Positions 1 through 8,487 of a stretch of 64,000 bases of DNA are shown here, one piece after another. Source of the DNA: Gemmatimonadaceae bacterium (GTDB lineage: Bacteria; Gemmatimonadota; Gemmatimonadetes; Gemmatimonadales; Gemmatimonadaceae); NCBI GenBank assembly GCA_020851035.1, contig JADZDM010000010.1, forward strand, positions 62,001-126,000. The letters are read 5' to 3'. Both the position numbers and the translations under genes were made by a program. The notes under the pieces were generated by a model. It did no database searches, had not been told where the DNA came from, and saw only the letters and a program-made list of their open reading frames with translations. Positions within the stretch are counted from its first letter, which is position 1. Every line of letters starts with the position of its first letter.

Positions 1-156
1 CGCGGCCGCCACCGCCGTTCCTGGCGCGGCCTGCTGGCCGTCACCCGCGCGCACGGCGAGCGTCACGGCACCACCGCCCGAGCCGGGGGGCTGGCTGGTG
101 GAATCGCCGCCGCAGGCGGCGAGCAGCACGCAGAACGCGGTGGCGAGGCGTCGCAC
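1..156 (-). CDS. Lipoprotein N-terminus (runs off left edge)
   Basis: This is the amino end of a secreted lipoprotein whose remainder lies beyond the left edge. A GTG start at 156 gives a short arginine-containing n-region, a hydrophobic stretch and a clear lipobox (LLAACGGD), followed by a Ser/Gly/Pro-rich linker. An in-frame GTG at 192 would lengthen the n-region by 12 residues, so the start is uncertain. The first residues of the mature part (AVTLAVRAGDGQQAAPGTAV) look like the first strand of an Ig-like domain, but too little is present for a family call. It is probably an outer-membrane or periplasmic lipoprotein. Confidence 0.6.
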   Translation of the reverse strand, partial: MRRLATAFCVLLAACGGDSTSQPPGSGGGAVTLAVRAGDGQQAAPGTAVAAA

Positions 157-344
157 GATCTGGCCGGTGCGGTGTCCGGCGGGAACCAGCACGGCGACGG
201 TGGTGACGCGACGGACTGAGACAGAGGCAATTGGCACGACAGGTCCGGGACGAAGGAGGCAACGCAGGTCAGCGCTGCCCCGACACGCGGCGCCTTCGGT
301 CCCTTCGGCTCATCGCCGGCGCATCCCAGGCGCCCGGCCCGCGT

Positions 345-1301
345 TCAGGCCGACGCGCCGGCGTGCTGGAGCGGGTCCGGCGAAGCGCGCTCACGCGCAC
401 TCTCGATCGCGGGAGCCAGGAGGTGCCGCACGAGGAAGTGCACGACCACATCGGCGTACTCCACCACACCGCTGGCGAACGACCCGAGGTGACGGTCGCT
501 CTCCGTCACCCACAACGTCGTGCCACCGGCGATGGCCAGCTCGCGGGCATGACGCACCGGCACGAACGGGTCGCCGGCCGCGTGGATCACCAGCGTGGGT
601 CGGCCGCGCATCCCCACCATCAGGTGCACCGGCGCATCGTGCACGAGATCCACGCCGGTGAGCATCCGCGCCGCCAGCAGGGCGCTGCCCAGCAGCGCCG
701 TTGGCAGCCGCGTCAGGCGCGTGAACTGGCAGCGGAGCAGGTCGCCGAGATCGGCATAGGCACTGTCGGTGACGAGCGCGCCGATCGCCGGCTCCGCCAC
801 CGCGGCGGCAATCGCACTCGCGCCACCCATCGACGCCCCCAGCACGCCGACCGCGCCCCGCCGGTACCCGCGGCGCAAGACGTAGTCCACGGCGCCGAGC
901 ACGTCCCGCTGCTCGAGCCGGCCGAAGGTGAGCCGCGAGGGAGCACTGTCCCCGTGGCCGCGCAGGTCGAGCAGCAGCACGCTCAGGCCCGCAGCCGTGA
1001 GCCGCTCCACGATGGTGTCGCTGCTGTTGCGAAGCTCCACGCCCCGGCAGGCATCGCGACCGTGCACCAGGATCACGACACCGTTCGCCTGCGGCGCAGG
1101 ACAGTACCAGGCCGCCAGCCGCAGCCGATCGTGTCGCGCCGGGAACTCCACCCGTTCCGCGGACACATGGCTCAGCGACGGGACGCTCACACGCTTCGGC
1201 GTGGTGAACCGATGCGCGACATACACGACCAGTGCAACGCCGCAGGCGGCGACGAGCGTGGCGGCACCGAACGTGACCGCGAGCAGCAATGAGCCTGACA
1301 T
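345..1301 (-). CDS. Membrane-anchored alpha/beta hydrolase
   Basis: This 318-residue protein has an N-terminal transmembrane segment (about residues 4-30) and then an alpha/beta-hydrolase fold of the serine aminopeptidase type. Visible landmarks are the oxyanion strand VVILVHGRD, the LDLRGHGDS loop, the nucleophile elbow LGASMGGAS with Ser157, a probable acid in HAAGDPFVP and a C-terminal His in ESDRHLGSF. The substrate cannot be told; the family covers esterases, lipases and peptidases. The ATG at 1301 was chosen because the membrane anchor begins there. The frame stays open far upstream only as antisense to the sigma factor gene, which starts divergently about 150 bp away. Confidence 0.8.
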   Translation of the reverse strand: MSGSLLLAVTFGAATLVAACGVALVVYVAHRFTTPKRVSVPSLSHVSAERVEFPARHDRLRLAAWYCPAPQANGVVILVHGRDACRGVELRNSSDTIVERLTAAGLSVLLLDLRGHGDSAPSRLTFGRLEQRDVLGAVDYVLRRGYRRGAVGVLGASMGGASAIAAAVAEPAIGALVTDSAYADLGDLLRCQFTRLTRLPTALLGSALLAARMLTGVDLVHDAPVHLMVGMRGRPTLVIHAAGDPFVPVRHARELAIAGGTTLWVTESDRHLGSFASGVVEYADVVVHFLVRHLLAPAIESARERASPDPLQHAGASA

Positions 1302-1448
1302 GACGACCCTCTGGCAGGTGGTGAGATGACCCTCTCGCCACCAGATCGGAATCGCCGGCGGAAAGGCGACAACGCCCTCGTGCGGCGCACCCTTCCGCGC
1401 GTCGTCCCCCGCGTTATGGTACAGCCTGACCCGCTTCAGGGAACGAGG

Positions 1449-2054
1449 ATGAGCTCGCCGATTGCGACACTGATGTCTGGAGCGCAAGCCGGCGACCCGG
1501 CCGCCGTCGAGGCGCTGTTCACGGCACTCTACGCGGAACTGCACCAGCTGGCGGCGTCGCACCTGCGGCGCCAGTCGCCGGAATTCACGCTCGGCACCAC
1601 CACGCTGCTGCATGAGGCCTACCTGCAGATCGCATCGCGCGAAGGCGTCACCTTCCCGGACCGGCCCAGGTTCTTCGCCTATGCCTCGCGCGTGATGCGT
1701 GGCATGGTCATCGACCGGGTGCGCAGCCGCCAGGCACTCAAGCGCGGCGGCACGTTCGAGTTCACGACGCTCAGCGGTGTGGCGGAGGTCGCGGGCGGCG
1801 TGAGTGCGACCCAGCTCGACGCGCTCTCGACCGCCATGGACGAACTGTCGCGCGTGGACGCGGCGCTGGCCGAACTGGTGGACCTGCACTTCTTCTGTGG
1901 CTTCAGCTTCGCGGAAATCGCCGCCCTGCGCACCATGTCGGAGCGCACGGTGCAGCGCGACTGGCGCAAGGCGCGGTTGCTGCTGGCAGCGGCCGCGGCC
2001 CCCTTCGACGGGCCATCGGTCAGCGAGGCGGCGGAGCGCAACGCACATGGCTGA
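1449..2054 (+). CDS. ECF-type RNA polymerase sigma factor, TIGR02999-like
   Basis: This 201-residue sigma-70 family factor has region 2 near residues 15-95 (including TTLLHEAYLQIA and a helix rich in basic residues) and region 4 near 135-190, with the helix-turn-helix around FSFAEIAALRTMSERTVQRD. It directs RNA polymerase to a special promoter set. The sequence pattern matches the TIGR02999 branch, whose genes commonly sit beside a Ser/Thr kinase rather than an anti-sigma factor, and a kinase follows here. ATG 1449 lies just after an AGG-containing stretch; ATG 1473 is an alternative. The open frame further upstream (from 1326) lacks family similarity. Confidence 0.88.
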   Translation: MSSPIATLMSGAQAGDPAAVEALFTALYAELHQLAASHLRRQSPEFTLGTTTLLHEAYLQIASREGVTFPDRPRFFAYASRVMRGMVIDRVRSRQALKRGGTFEFTTLSGVAEVAGGVSATQLDALSTAMDELSRVDAALAELVDLHFFCGFSFAEIAALRTMSERTVQRDWRKARLLLAAAAAPFDGPSVSEAAERNAHG

Positions 2055-2140
2055 GTTCGGTGATGTCGGGATCGCACCGCGGATTCCGATGGGGGAGGCA
2101 GACCGTCCTGTCTTCACCCGTCGCCCGCGAGGCACACCCG

Positions 2141-2395
2141 ATGGCCGCACGCTCGTTCCTCACCGCCGCCGCCGCACCGCTCGTCACCACCGCGCGCACG
2201 CTGGACTGGCCGCGTCGCCAGGCCTTCCTCGACGACCTGCGCGCCGATGCGCCGGCATTGATTGCGGAGGTCGAGCGTCTCCTGCACACCGGGAACGCGC
2301 TGCCGGCAGCCAGTGACGCCGAGTTCCCGCTGTCGCACACGGTCCGCGCCGGCCTCGCGTATCTCCGCCGCCTTGCACCGCGGCTTCCTCACTGA
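2141..2395 (+). CDS. Small protein resembling the N-terminus of the adjacent kinase
   Basis: This 84-residue protein lies between the sigma factor and the kinase, ending 11 bp before the kinase start, so it is probably co-transcribed. No known domain is evident. Its middle (LDWPRRQAFLDDLRADAPAL, then a Leu-rich helix) follows the same pattern as kinase residues 21-51: an acidic and aromatic start, an ER/RQ pair, a small spacer, and an EV/EEL-x-x-LL helix. It could be a stand-alone copy of the kinase N-terminal module that competes with or docks onto the kinase or sigma factor. That role is inference. Confidence 0.6.
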   Translation: MAARSFLTAAAAPLVTTARTLDWPRRQAFLDDLRADAPALIAEVERLLHTGNALPAASDAEFPLSHTVRAGLAYLRRLAPRLPH

Positions 2396-2406
2396 ATCCG
2401 ACGCTC

Positions 2407-5121
2407 ATGTCCGAGATCGACGCGGTACGCTGGTTGCACCTGAGCCCGCTGCTCGATACCGCGCTCGAACTCGACGAGACCGAACGCGAGTCGTGGCTGA
2501 CCGCCCTCGCCACCACGGATCCGCAGGGTGCCGAGGAGCTGCGGGCGCTGCTGGCACGCGACCGGACTTCCACAGGCACGGGCACGGTGACGCAGGTGCT
2601 GCGCGCGCTGAACACGCCGGCGCCCGACCTGACGGGATCGACCATCGGCGACTGGACCATCGTCGCACCTCTCGGGGCCGGCGGCATGGGCAGCGTCTGG
2701 CTCGCGGACCGATCCGATGGCCGCTACACCGGCCGGTCTGCCGTGAAGCTCCTGAACCTGCGCGCCCTCGACGCCATCGGCATGCACCGGTTCCAGCAGG
2801 AGGGCACCATGCTCGCGCAGCTCACGCACCCCAACATCGGCCGGCTGCTGAACGCCGGCGTGCGTGACACCGGCCAGCCTTACCTCGTGCTGGAGTACGT
2901 CGACGGGGAACGGATCGACCAGTGGTGCGACACCCGCCGCCTCACGGTCGGCGCACGCCTTGCCCTCTTTGCACAGGTGTGCGCCGCGGTGGAGCACGCC
3001 CACGCACACGTCGTGATCCACCGCGACCTGAAGCCGTCGAACGTGCTGGTCACGCAGGATGGCACCGTGAAGCTGCTCGACTTCGGTGTCGGTCGCCTGC
3101 TCCACGACGAGCCCCGCCGCGCCGACGAGACCTCCGTCGATGCGCCGGCCACCCTGCCGTTCACGCCGGCCTACGCCGCGCCGGAACAGCTCGCGGGACG
3201 CCACGAATCCGCGGCGACGGACATCTACGCACTGGGGGTGCTGCTGCACGTGCTGCTGACCGGTGCGCTGCCGTCACGACCGGCGGCACTGCCCAGTGAC
3301 ACCGCCGCCCAGCAGGCCGCTGACCGACTCGATGCACGCCAGGTGTCGGCCACCGGGCTGCGTGCGGCGCTGCGCGGCGACCTCGATGCCATCCTGCTCT
3401 GTGCACTGCACGACGATCCCACGCGACGCTACCAGAGCGTGACCGCGTTCGCGAACGACCTGCGGCGTACCGTGGAGCATGAGCCGGTGTCGGTGCGCCG
3501 GGGCGGGCTGGGTGAGCAGGCGCTGAAGTTCATCCGCCGGAACCGGATGGCCACCGGGTCGGCGGCGGCCGTTGCACTGGCGCTGATCACCGGCACTGCA
3601 GTGGCGGTGAGGCAGATGCGGGAAGCGAACGTGCAGCGAGATCGCGCCGCCTTCGGTGCCGAAGTGTCGCGGGCGGCTGGCGACATGCAACTGCAGATGC
3701 TGAGCCTGATCGGACCTGGCGGGCGCCAGCTCTCGCCGACGGAGGTGCTGGCGCGCGGTCGCGCGACCATCGAGACGCGCTACCGGGACCGGCCCGCCAT
3801 GCTCAGCAGCCTGCTCAGCAACCTCGCCGACCGCTACGCCGACCTCAATGACCTGGCCAGCCAGCGGGACCTGCTGTATTCCGCCGCGCAGGCGGCAGGT
3901 CGCGCCGGCGAACCCGCGCGCGAGGCCGGTGCGCTCTGCCTCACGGGGTGGGTGCTGCTCCAGCAGGGGCAGGGCGATTCCGCCGCCGTGATGATCCAGC
4001 GTGCGATGGCGCTGCCCCGCGCCGTCACCGACGATTCCGTCGCCATGGTGGTGGCGTGCAACACGGCGCGTGCCGTGCAACTCACCCAGCGCCAGCAACT
4101 CGATTCCGCGCTGGGGCTGTCACGGCAGTCGCTGCACCTGCTGGAGCATGTGGGTGACACGCTGAGCAGCAACTATGCCACCGCACTGAACAACTTCGGC
4201 GGCATCCTCATCGGCACCGGCCGCCTGCGCGAGGCGAGCCGGACGTTCGAGCGCTGCACGGCGGTGCTGCAGCGCATCGGCCGCGGCGACACGGAAGGCG
4301 CATCGGTGGTGGTGGGAAACCAGGCCGTGGCACTGATCGGCATCGGGCAGTTCCGTGACGCGCGCCTGGTGCTGGACCGTGAGCAGGCACGCATCCGTGG
4401 CCAGGAGGCGTCGGTCACGCTCCCGCTCGTGCTGCGATACCGCGCACTGCAACTGGCCAGCCGGCTGCGACAGGTCGACAGCCTCGAACGCCTGGCGCGC
4501 GGGCTGTTCACCGACAGCCAGGCACGCAACCCGCTGGTGCAGGTCGAGGCCCGCGCGCTGCTGGTGTCGGCGCTGATGGACGCGGGACGCGCCGCCGATG
4601 CGATGCGGCTGCACACGGAGCTGCAGGGCATGCTGCCCGGCGCTCCGCCGCAGCCGCGCCTGCTGGCGCTGGTCGCGGTGGCCGACGCCGCCGTGCGCGC
4701 CGGACAGCGCGGCGCCGCGATCGCACTCGACTCGCTCGACGCGTACATCCGGCGCTCGGCCAGGGCGAAGGCCGGTGACGACACGTTCCTGTATCCGGCG
4801 CTGCTGCGCGGCAGCCTCCTGGCCGCCGCGGCCAGCGATCCCGCACGCGCGCTGTCGCTCGCGCAACGAGCGGCGACGTCGGCGACCACCGATTCGGTCG
4901 CACTCTCGCGGAGTGCGCTGGTCGGCGATGCGCTGGCCGCCGGCGCGCGGGCGCAGCTGCTGCTCGGAGATGCGGAGCGGGCGCGGAAGGCAGGCGAGGC
5001 CGCGCTCGGCCCGCTGCGCTCCGGCTATGGCGCCGACCATCCGCAGGTGCGGGCGCTGGAGCGCTGGCTCCGCGATTCGCTCACGCTGCCGTCCGCGCGA
5101 CGCGCGACGATGTCGCGCTGA
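2407..5121 (+). CDS. Transmembrane Ser/Thr protein kinase with TPR sensor region
   Basis: This 904-residue PknB-like kinase has an N-terminal helical module (1-75), a kinase domain (about 80-360), one membrane segment (381-401) and a long alpha-helical TPR-type region outside the membrane. The catalytic machinery is intact: glycine loop GAGGMG at 90-95, Lys114, HRD at 205-207 with DLKPSN, DFG at 225-227 and APE at 258-260. The kinase probably phosphorylates proteins, perhaps the sigma factor encoded two genes upstream, in response to something bound by the periplasmic repeats. Sigma factor plus TPR kinase is a recurrent pair in Planctomycetes, Acidobacteria and Gemmatimonadota. The direct link between the two proteins here is inferred from position. 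Confidence 0.9.
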   Translation: MSEIDAVRWLHLSPLLDTALELDETERESWLTALATTDPQGAEELRALLARDRTSTGTGTVTQVLRALNTPAPDLTGSTIGDWTIVAPLGAGGMGSVWLADRSDGRYTGRSAVKLLNLRALDAIGMHRFQQEGTMLAQLTHPNIGRLLNAGVRDTGQPYLVLEYVDGERIDQWCDTRRLTVGARLALFAQVCAAVEHAHAHVVIHRDLKPSNVLVTQDGTVKLLDFGVGRLLHDEPRRADETSVDAPATLPFTPAYAAPEQLAGRHESAATDIYALGVLLHVLLTGALPSRPAALPSDTAAQQAADRLDARQVSATGLRAALRGDLDAILLCALHDDPTRRYQSVTAFANDLRRTVEHEPVSVRRGGLGEQALKFIRRNRMATGSAAAVALALITGTAVAVRQMREANVQRDRAAFGAEVSRAAGDMQLQMLSLIGPGGRQLSPTEVLARGRATIETRYRDRPAMLSSLLSNLADRYADLNDLASQRDLLYSAAQAAGRAGEPAREAGALCLTGWVLLQQGQGDSAAVMIQRAMALPRAVTDDSVAMVVACNTARAVQLTQRQQLDSALGLSRQSLHLLEHVGDTLSSNYATALNNFGGILIGTGRLREASRTFERCTAVLQRIGRGDTEGASVVVGNQAVALIGIGQFRDARLVLDREQARIRGQEASVTLPLVLRYRALQLASRLRQVDSLERLARGLFTDSQARNPLVQVEARALLVSALMDAGRAADAMRLHTELQGMLPGAPPQPRLLALVAVADAAVRAGQRGAAIALDSLDAYIRRSARAKAGDDTFLYPALLRGSLLAAAASDPARALSLAQRAATSATTDSVALSRSALVGDALAAGARAQLLLGDAERARKAGEAALGPLRSGYGADHPQVRALERWLRDSLTLPSARRATMSR

Positions 5122-5145
5122 CCCCGGCGCGGCCCACCGCAACGG

Positions 5146-5200
5146 CGTCACGTCACGTCACGTCACGTCACGTCACGTCACGTCGCGTCACGTCACGTCG
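5146..5200. repeat. Tandem CGTCA pentamer array
   Basis: Eleven consecutive copies of the 5-bp unit CGTCA, two of them CGTCG, lie just after the kinase stop codon. The array is in the 290-bp gap before the fasciclin gene, which otherwise shows nothing clear. A pentamer array outside a gene could vary in length by slippage and change spacing between the two genes. Confidence 0.9.
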
Positions 5201-5410
5201 CGGCCATCGGCGCCGGCTCGACGATGCAGGTCGGTATCGCCGGGACACGGGAGACGCGCACGGCAGACGTGCCCGCTGCTGCATCCGGATCGTGCCCGCG
5301 TGCGAACCGTTTGCACGATCCCGGCGTTGATGCCCCTGATGCCGCGCACTCCGCGCGGACTCAGCACCAGCGATCCATCGAGCACGACCACACCTGACCG
5401 GACACCACTC

Positions 5411-5965
5411 ATGCCCAGTCGCACCCTCGCAGTTGCTTCATTGCTCGTGCTCGCCGCCTGCGGCGGCAAGAAGGACGACGCCGCCGCGGTCGATTCCGCC
5501 GCCTCTCCGGCGACGGCGAGCATGGATTCCGCGCCGGCCGCTGCTGCCGGCACGAAGGACGTCGTGGAGACCGCCATCGCCGCCGGCACGTTCAACACGC
5601 TGGCGAAGGCCCTCACCGCGGCCGGACTGGTCGAGACGCTGAAGGGCGCCGGTCCGTTCACGGTCCTCGCGCCGACCGACGAGGCGTTCGCCAAGATCCC
5701 CGCCAAGGATCTCGAGGCGCTGCTCGCCGACAAGGCTGCACTGACGAAGGTGCTGACCTACCATGTGATCGCGGGCAACGTGCCGGCCTCGCAGGTGACG
5801 ACCATGTCCGAGGCAACCTCGCTCGAGGGCAGCAAGATCGCGATCAAGGTCGTGGACGGGAAGGTCGAGCTGAATGGCACGAGCATGGTGACGGCGACGG
5901 ACGTGCCGGCATCGAACGGCGTGATCCACGTGATCAACACGGTGCTGATGCCGCCGAAGCCGTAG
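5411..5965 (+). CDS. Fasciclin-domain lipoprotein
   Basis: This 184-residue protein starts with a lipoprotein signal peptide ([10 protein letters not shown], Cys near 18), a Ser/Ala/Asp-rich linker to about residue 45, and one complete fasciclin (FAS1/BIgH3) domain. Domain landmarks are the FNTLAKAL helix, [16 protein letters not shown], the LTYHVIAG H-box and a closing [12 protein letters not shown] strand. FAS1 domains mediate adhesion or polysaccharide binding, so this is probably a cell-surface or periplasmic adhesion protein. The ATG at 5411 begins exactly at the signal peptide. The frame upstream runs through the pentamer array and the kinase gene and is not coding. Confidence 0.92.
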   Translation: MPSRTLAVASLLVLAACGGKKDDAAAVDSAASPATASMDSAPAAAAGTKDVVETAIAAGTFNTLAKALTAAGLVETLKGAGPFTVLAPTDEAFAKIPAKDLEALLADKAALTKVLTYHVIAGNVPASQVTTMSEATSLEGSKIAIKVVDGKVELNGTSMVTATDVPASNGVIHVINTVLMPPKP

Positions 5966-5983
5966 TTCGTGCGATGGGATCGG

Positions 5984-6017
5984 ACGCCCGCGCTGCCTGA
6001 GAGGGTGGCGCGGGCGT
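5984..6017 (+). terminator. Probable terminator after fasciclin gene
   Basis: A perfect 10-bp inverted repeat (ACGCCCGCGC and its complement) with a 14-nt loop lies 18 bp after the fasciclin stop codon. The T-run is short, as is common in GC-rich genomes. Confidence 0.55.
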
Positions 6018-6134
6018 TCTGGCGTTGGGGGCCATGGCGAGACGAGGATCCAGGTCGGAACTCCCCTGACAGCCACGGCGCCGGCAGGCGGGTAGAATCG
6101 CGGACACCGCCATTCGTCGCGAGGAGAGCTGCCC

Positions 6135-6758
6135 ATGCTTCGCCGGTCACTGCCTGTTGCGTTCGTCCTGATCACAGCCCTGTTCGTACCACGCCCGGTG
6201 CCGGCGCAGCCCCCCGCCGAGATCCGCCTCCGCCTGACGCGTGACACCGTGCTCTCCGGCGTCACCTGCGGCCCCACCGGCCGGTCGTACGCCGTCCTGT
6301 TCGCGGACGGGGCCCTCAACGAATGCCCGATCGCCCGCGACTCCGTGATCGCCGGCCATGCCCTGCCCCGTGAGACGTGGATCCTGCTCGACCGATCACG
6401 CACCCTCGTCTCCGCCTGGCTGGCGCGAGACACGGAGCTGCAGGCCATCCCATGCAAGGGCAAGGGCTACAAGACCTGGCACACGCGCTTCCATCGCGAC
6501 GGCCAGCTCGCCGGCTGCTTCCTCTCGCGCGACGCGACGCTCGACGGCGTGCCTTGTCGCGCCGCGGCCTTCCTGACCGAACTGTCCGGCTCCACGCAGG
6601 TGGCGCTGCACCCCGGTGGCCGGCTGCAGTCGTGTCGCGTGGCGCGTGCGGTGACGCGCGATGGCGTGACCATCGCACGCGGCGAACGGATCACGCTCAG
6701 TGCCACGGGCGCGGTCGTGCGCGGTGCAGTGGCGCGAGGCTCTGCGGCGCCGCGCTGA
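6135..6758 (+). CDS. Secreted Cys-containing protein with internal repeats, unknown
   Basis: I do not recognise this 207-residue protein. It has a good signal peptide (cleavage after VPAQ, about residue 25) and then loosely repeated units. Each unit has a short strand, a phrase like FADGALNEC, FHRDGQLAGC or LHPGGRLQSC, and then an Arg-Asp-containing strand. The phrase resembles MORN-type or toxin-antitoxin antidote repeats, but a family cannot be named. Paired cysteines suggest disulfides in the periplasm. The start ATG follows a GAGGAG ribosome-binding site. Confidence 0.7.
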   Translation: MLRRSLPVAFVLITALFVPRPVPAQPPAEIRLRLTRDTVLSGVTCGPTGRSYAVLFADGALNECPIARDSVIAGHALPRETWILLDRSRTLVSAWLARDTELQAIPCKGKGYKTWHTRFHRDGQLAGCFLSRDATLDGVPCRAAAFLTELSGSTQVALHPGGRLQSCRVARAVTRDGVTIARGERITLSATGAVVRGAVARGSAAPR

Positions 6759-6876
6759 TTCAACGGGTCGGTGTCGGTCCCGCGTCCTGCGACTGGCGCG
6801 CGCGCGGCTGGGTGTGCCGGTGGCAGGGACGGCGCCGGACTCCATCGCGCGGCGTACCTCGGGCTATCTTGCCGCG

Positions 6877-7158
6877 ATGTCGACCGAATGCCTGCTGTGG
6901 CAGTGGAGCCTGCTCGCGCGGCTCGTCTCGGTGAGTTCGTTCTTCGACGCCTCGGCCGAGTGGCTGCTGGCGCTGGGGTGCGTGCTGGCGGTCACCACGC
7001 GGTCGCGACGTGAGCTCGAGTCCACCAACGACGAGCTGCGCCGCGTGCAGTCGACACTGCGCGCGATGGTGGACGTCGACTCGCTCACCGGGCTCGCCCG
7101 CGGCATGTACGATGCGAAGCAGCAGGCGCGCGGTCATGTCGCGACGCGGCATGCCTGA
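6877..7158 (+). pseudogene. Diguanylate cyclase remnant with the GGDEF core deleted
   Basis: This 93-residue frame has one possible membrane helix (near WLLALGCVLAV), then a coiled-coil linker and the typical start of a GGDEF domain (VDVDSLTGLAR). The next residues, GMYDAKQQARGHV, match the extreme C-terminus of GGDEF domains (AMYxAKxxGR). The roughly 110 residues between, including the GGDEF motif itself, are missing, so no cyclic-di-GMP can be made. The two ends join in frame with no stop, consistent with a clean deletion. The next gene begins 33 bp later. Confidence 0.7.
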
Positions 7159-7191
7159 CCGCGCAAGTTCACCCCTGGCCAGCCGGACGTC

Positions 7192-8466
7192 ATGAATCAG
7201 CGCATGCCGTGCACCGGCCCGGTGCCACGGATCGCATGCCGCAACAGGGTGGGCGTCGTTGGCGCGCTGGTGACGATCACGGCGCTCACCGGCTGTGCGA
7301 GCGCGCCGGCGTGGCGCTTCGACAGCACGCGGGAGCGGGCACTTGCGGGCGCAATGCAGGCCGCCGTCACGGCCGGCGACGTCACCGGACTCACCGTGCT
7401 CGTGACCAGCCGCGACAGCATCCTGTTTCACCGCACGGCCGGCCGGCTCGCCCCCGGCAGTGCAGCGACGGTCGGCACGGACGCGGTCTTCAACATCGCA
7501 TCGATGACGAAGCCCGTCACCGCCCTCGCCGCGATGATGCTGGTGGAGGACGGCAGGCTCGCACTCGACGCACCGGCGTCCACCTACCTCCCCGAACTGG
7601 TGGGGCGCGGCGTGCTGCTGCGCGTCGATTCCGCGCGTCGCACCGTGATCACGCGACCGGCGAGCCGTGAGATCACGGTGCGTGACCTGATGCGCCACAC
7701 GTCCGGCATCGGCTACGCGTTCTCGAACCCGGCGTTGCATGACGTGGAGCGGTTCACCTCGATCCCCGAGCGCGACTGGCCACTCGTGCATGACCCCGGC
7801 GCACGCTGGACCTACGGCATGGGCCCGTCGTACCTCGGCTGGATCGTCGAACGCATCGCGGGCATGCCGCTCGAATCGTTCTTCCGCCAGCGGATCTTCA
7901 CGCCACTCGGCATGCACGAGACGTCGTACGTGCTGCCGCCATCCCGGGCGTCACGGCTGATGGCCCTCTCCGACCGCCGTGGCGACAGCCTCGTGGCGCG
8001 ACCGCGGCCTGACTCCGTGCAGGCCGAGGGGTTCGGCGATGGCAACCTGTTCTCGACGGCGCCGGACTACGCGCGGTTCATGCAGCTGCTCCTGGGGCGC
8101 GGCACGTGGCGCGGCACACGTCTCGTGCGCGAGGCATCGATCCGTGAGCTGATGCGCGACCAGCTCGGTGCACTGACGGTCCTCAGGCAGCCCACCACCG
8201 ATCCCGCACTGTCGGCGCCGTTCCCGGACGGTGCCACGCGTGATGGGTTCAGCCTCGCCTTCCAGGTGGCACGCGGGCATCCTGACGGCCGGCCGGATGG
8301 ATCGCTGAGCTGGGCGGGCCTGTACAACACGCACCTGTGGATCGATCCGCCCAACGGCATCGGCGTGCTGGTGCTGACGCAAGTGCTGCCCTTCCATGAT
8401 CCGCGCGTGATGGACGTCGTGCGGGCGGTCGAACATGCCCTCTACCTGCCGCTCGCGGCGCACTGA
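7192..8466 (+). CDS. Serine beta-lactamase-family hydrolase, lipoprotein
   Basis: This 424-residue protein has a lipoprotein signal (ALTGCAS, Cys35) and a class C beta-lactamase/EstB-like fold. The nucleophile motif SMTK lies at 104-107. A WTYGMGPSYLGW stretch supplies the second-motif Tyr, and a C-terminal strand near LSWAGLYNTHLWIDP takes the place of the KTG box. Such proteins are usually esterases or D-amino peptidases rather than antibiotic resistance enzymes. It probably acts in the periplasm or at the outer membrane. It is followed closely by a convergent gene on the other strand. Confidence 0.88.
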   Translation: MNQRMPCTGPVPRIACRNRVGVVGALVTITALTGCASAPAWRFDSTRERALAGAMQAAVTAGDVTGLTVLVTSRDSILFHRTAGRLAPGSAATVGTDAVFNIASMTKPVTALAAMMLVEDGRLALDAPASTYLPELVGRGVLLRVDSARRTVITRPASREITVRDLMRHTSGIGYAFSNPALHDVERFTSIPERDWPLVHDPGARWTYGMGPSYLGWIVERIAGMPLESFFRQRIFTPLGMHETSYVLPPSRASRLMALSDRRGDSLVARPRPDSVQAEGFGDGNLFSTAPDYARFMQLLLGRGTWRGTRLVREASIRELMRDQLGALTVLRQPTTDPALSAPFPDGATRDGFSLAFQVARGHPDGRPDGSLSWAGLYNTHLWIDPPNGIGVLVLTQVLPFHDPRVMDVVRAVEHALYLPLAAH

Positions 8467-8487
8467 CCCGGCGGCGCGCGGCGCGAC

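Noticed and set aside
345-2150. 601-codon minus-strand frame
   Set aside because: Only 345-1301 codes for the hydrolase. The rest is antisense to the sigma factor and has no protein pattern.
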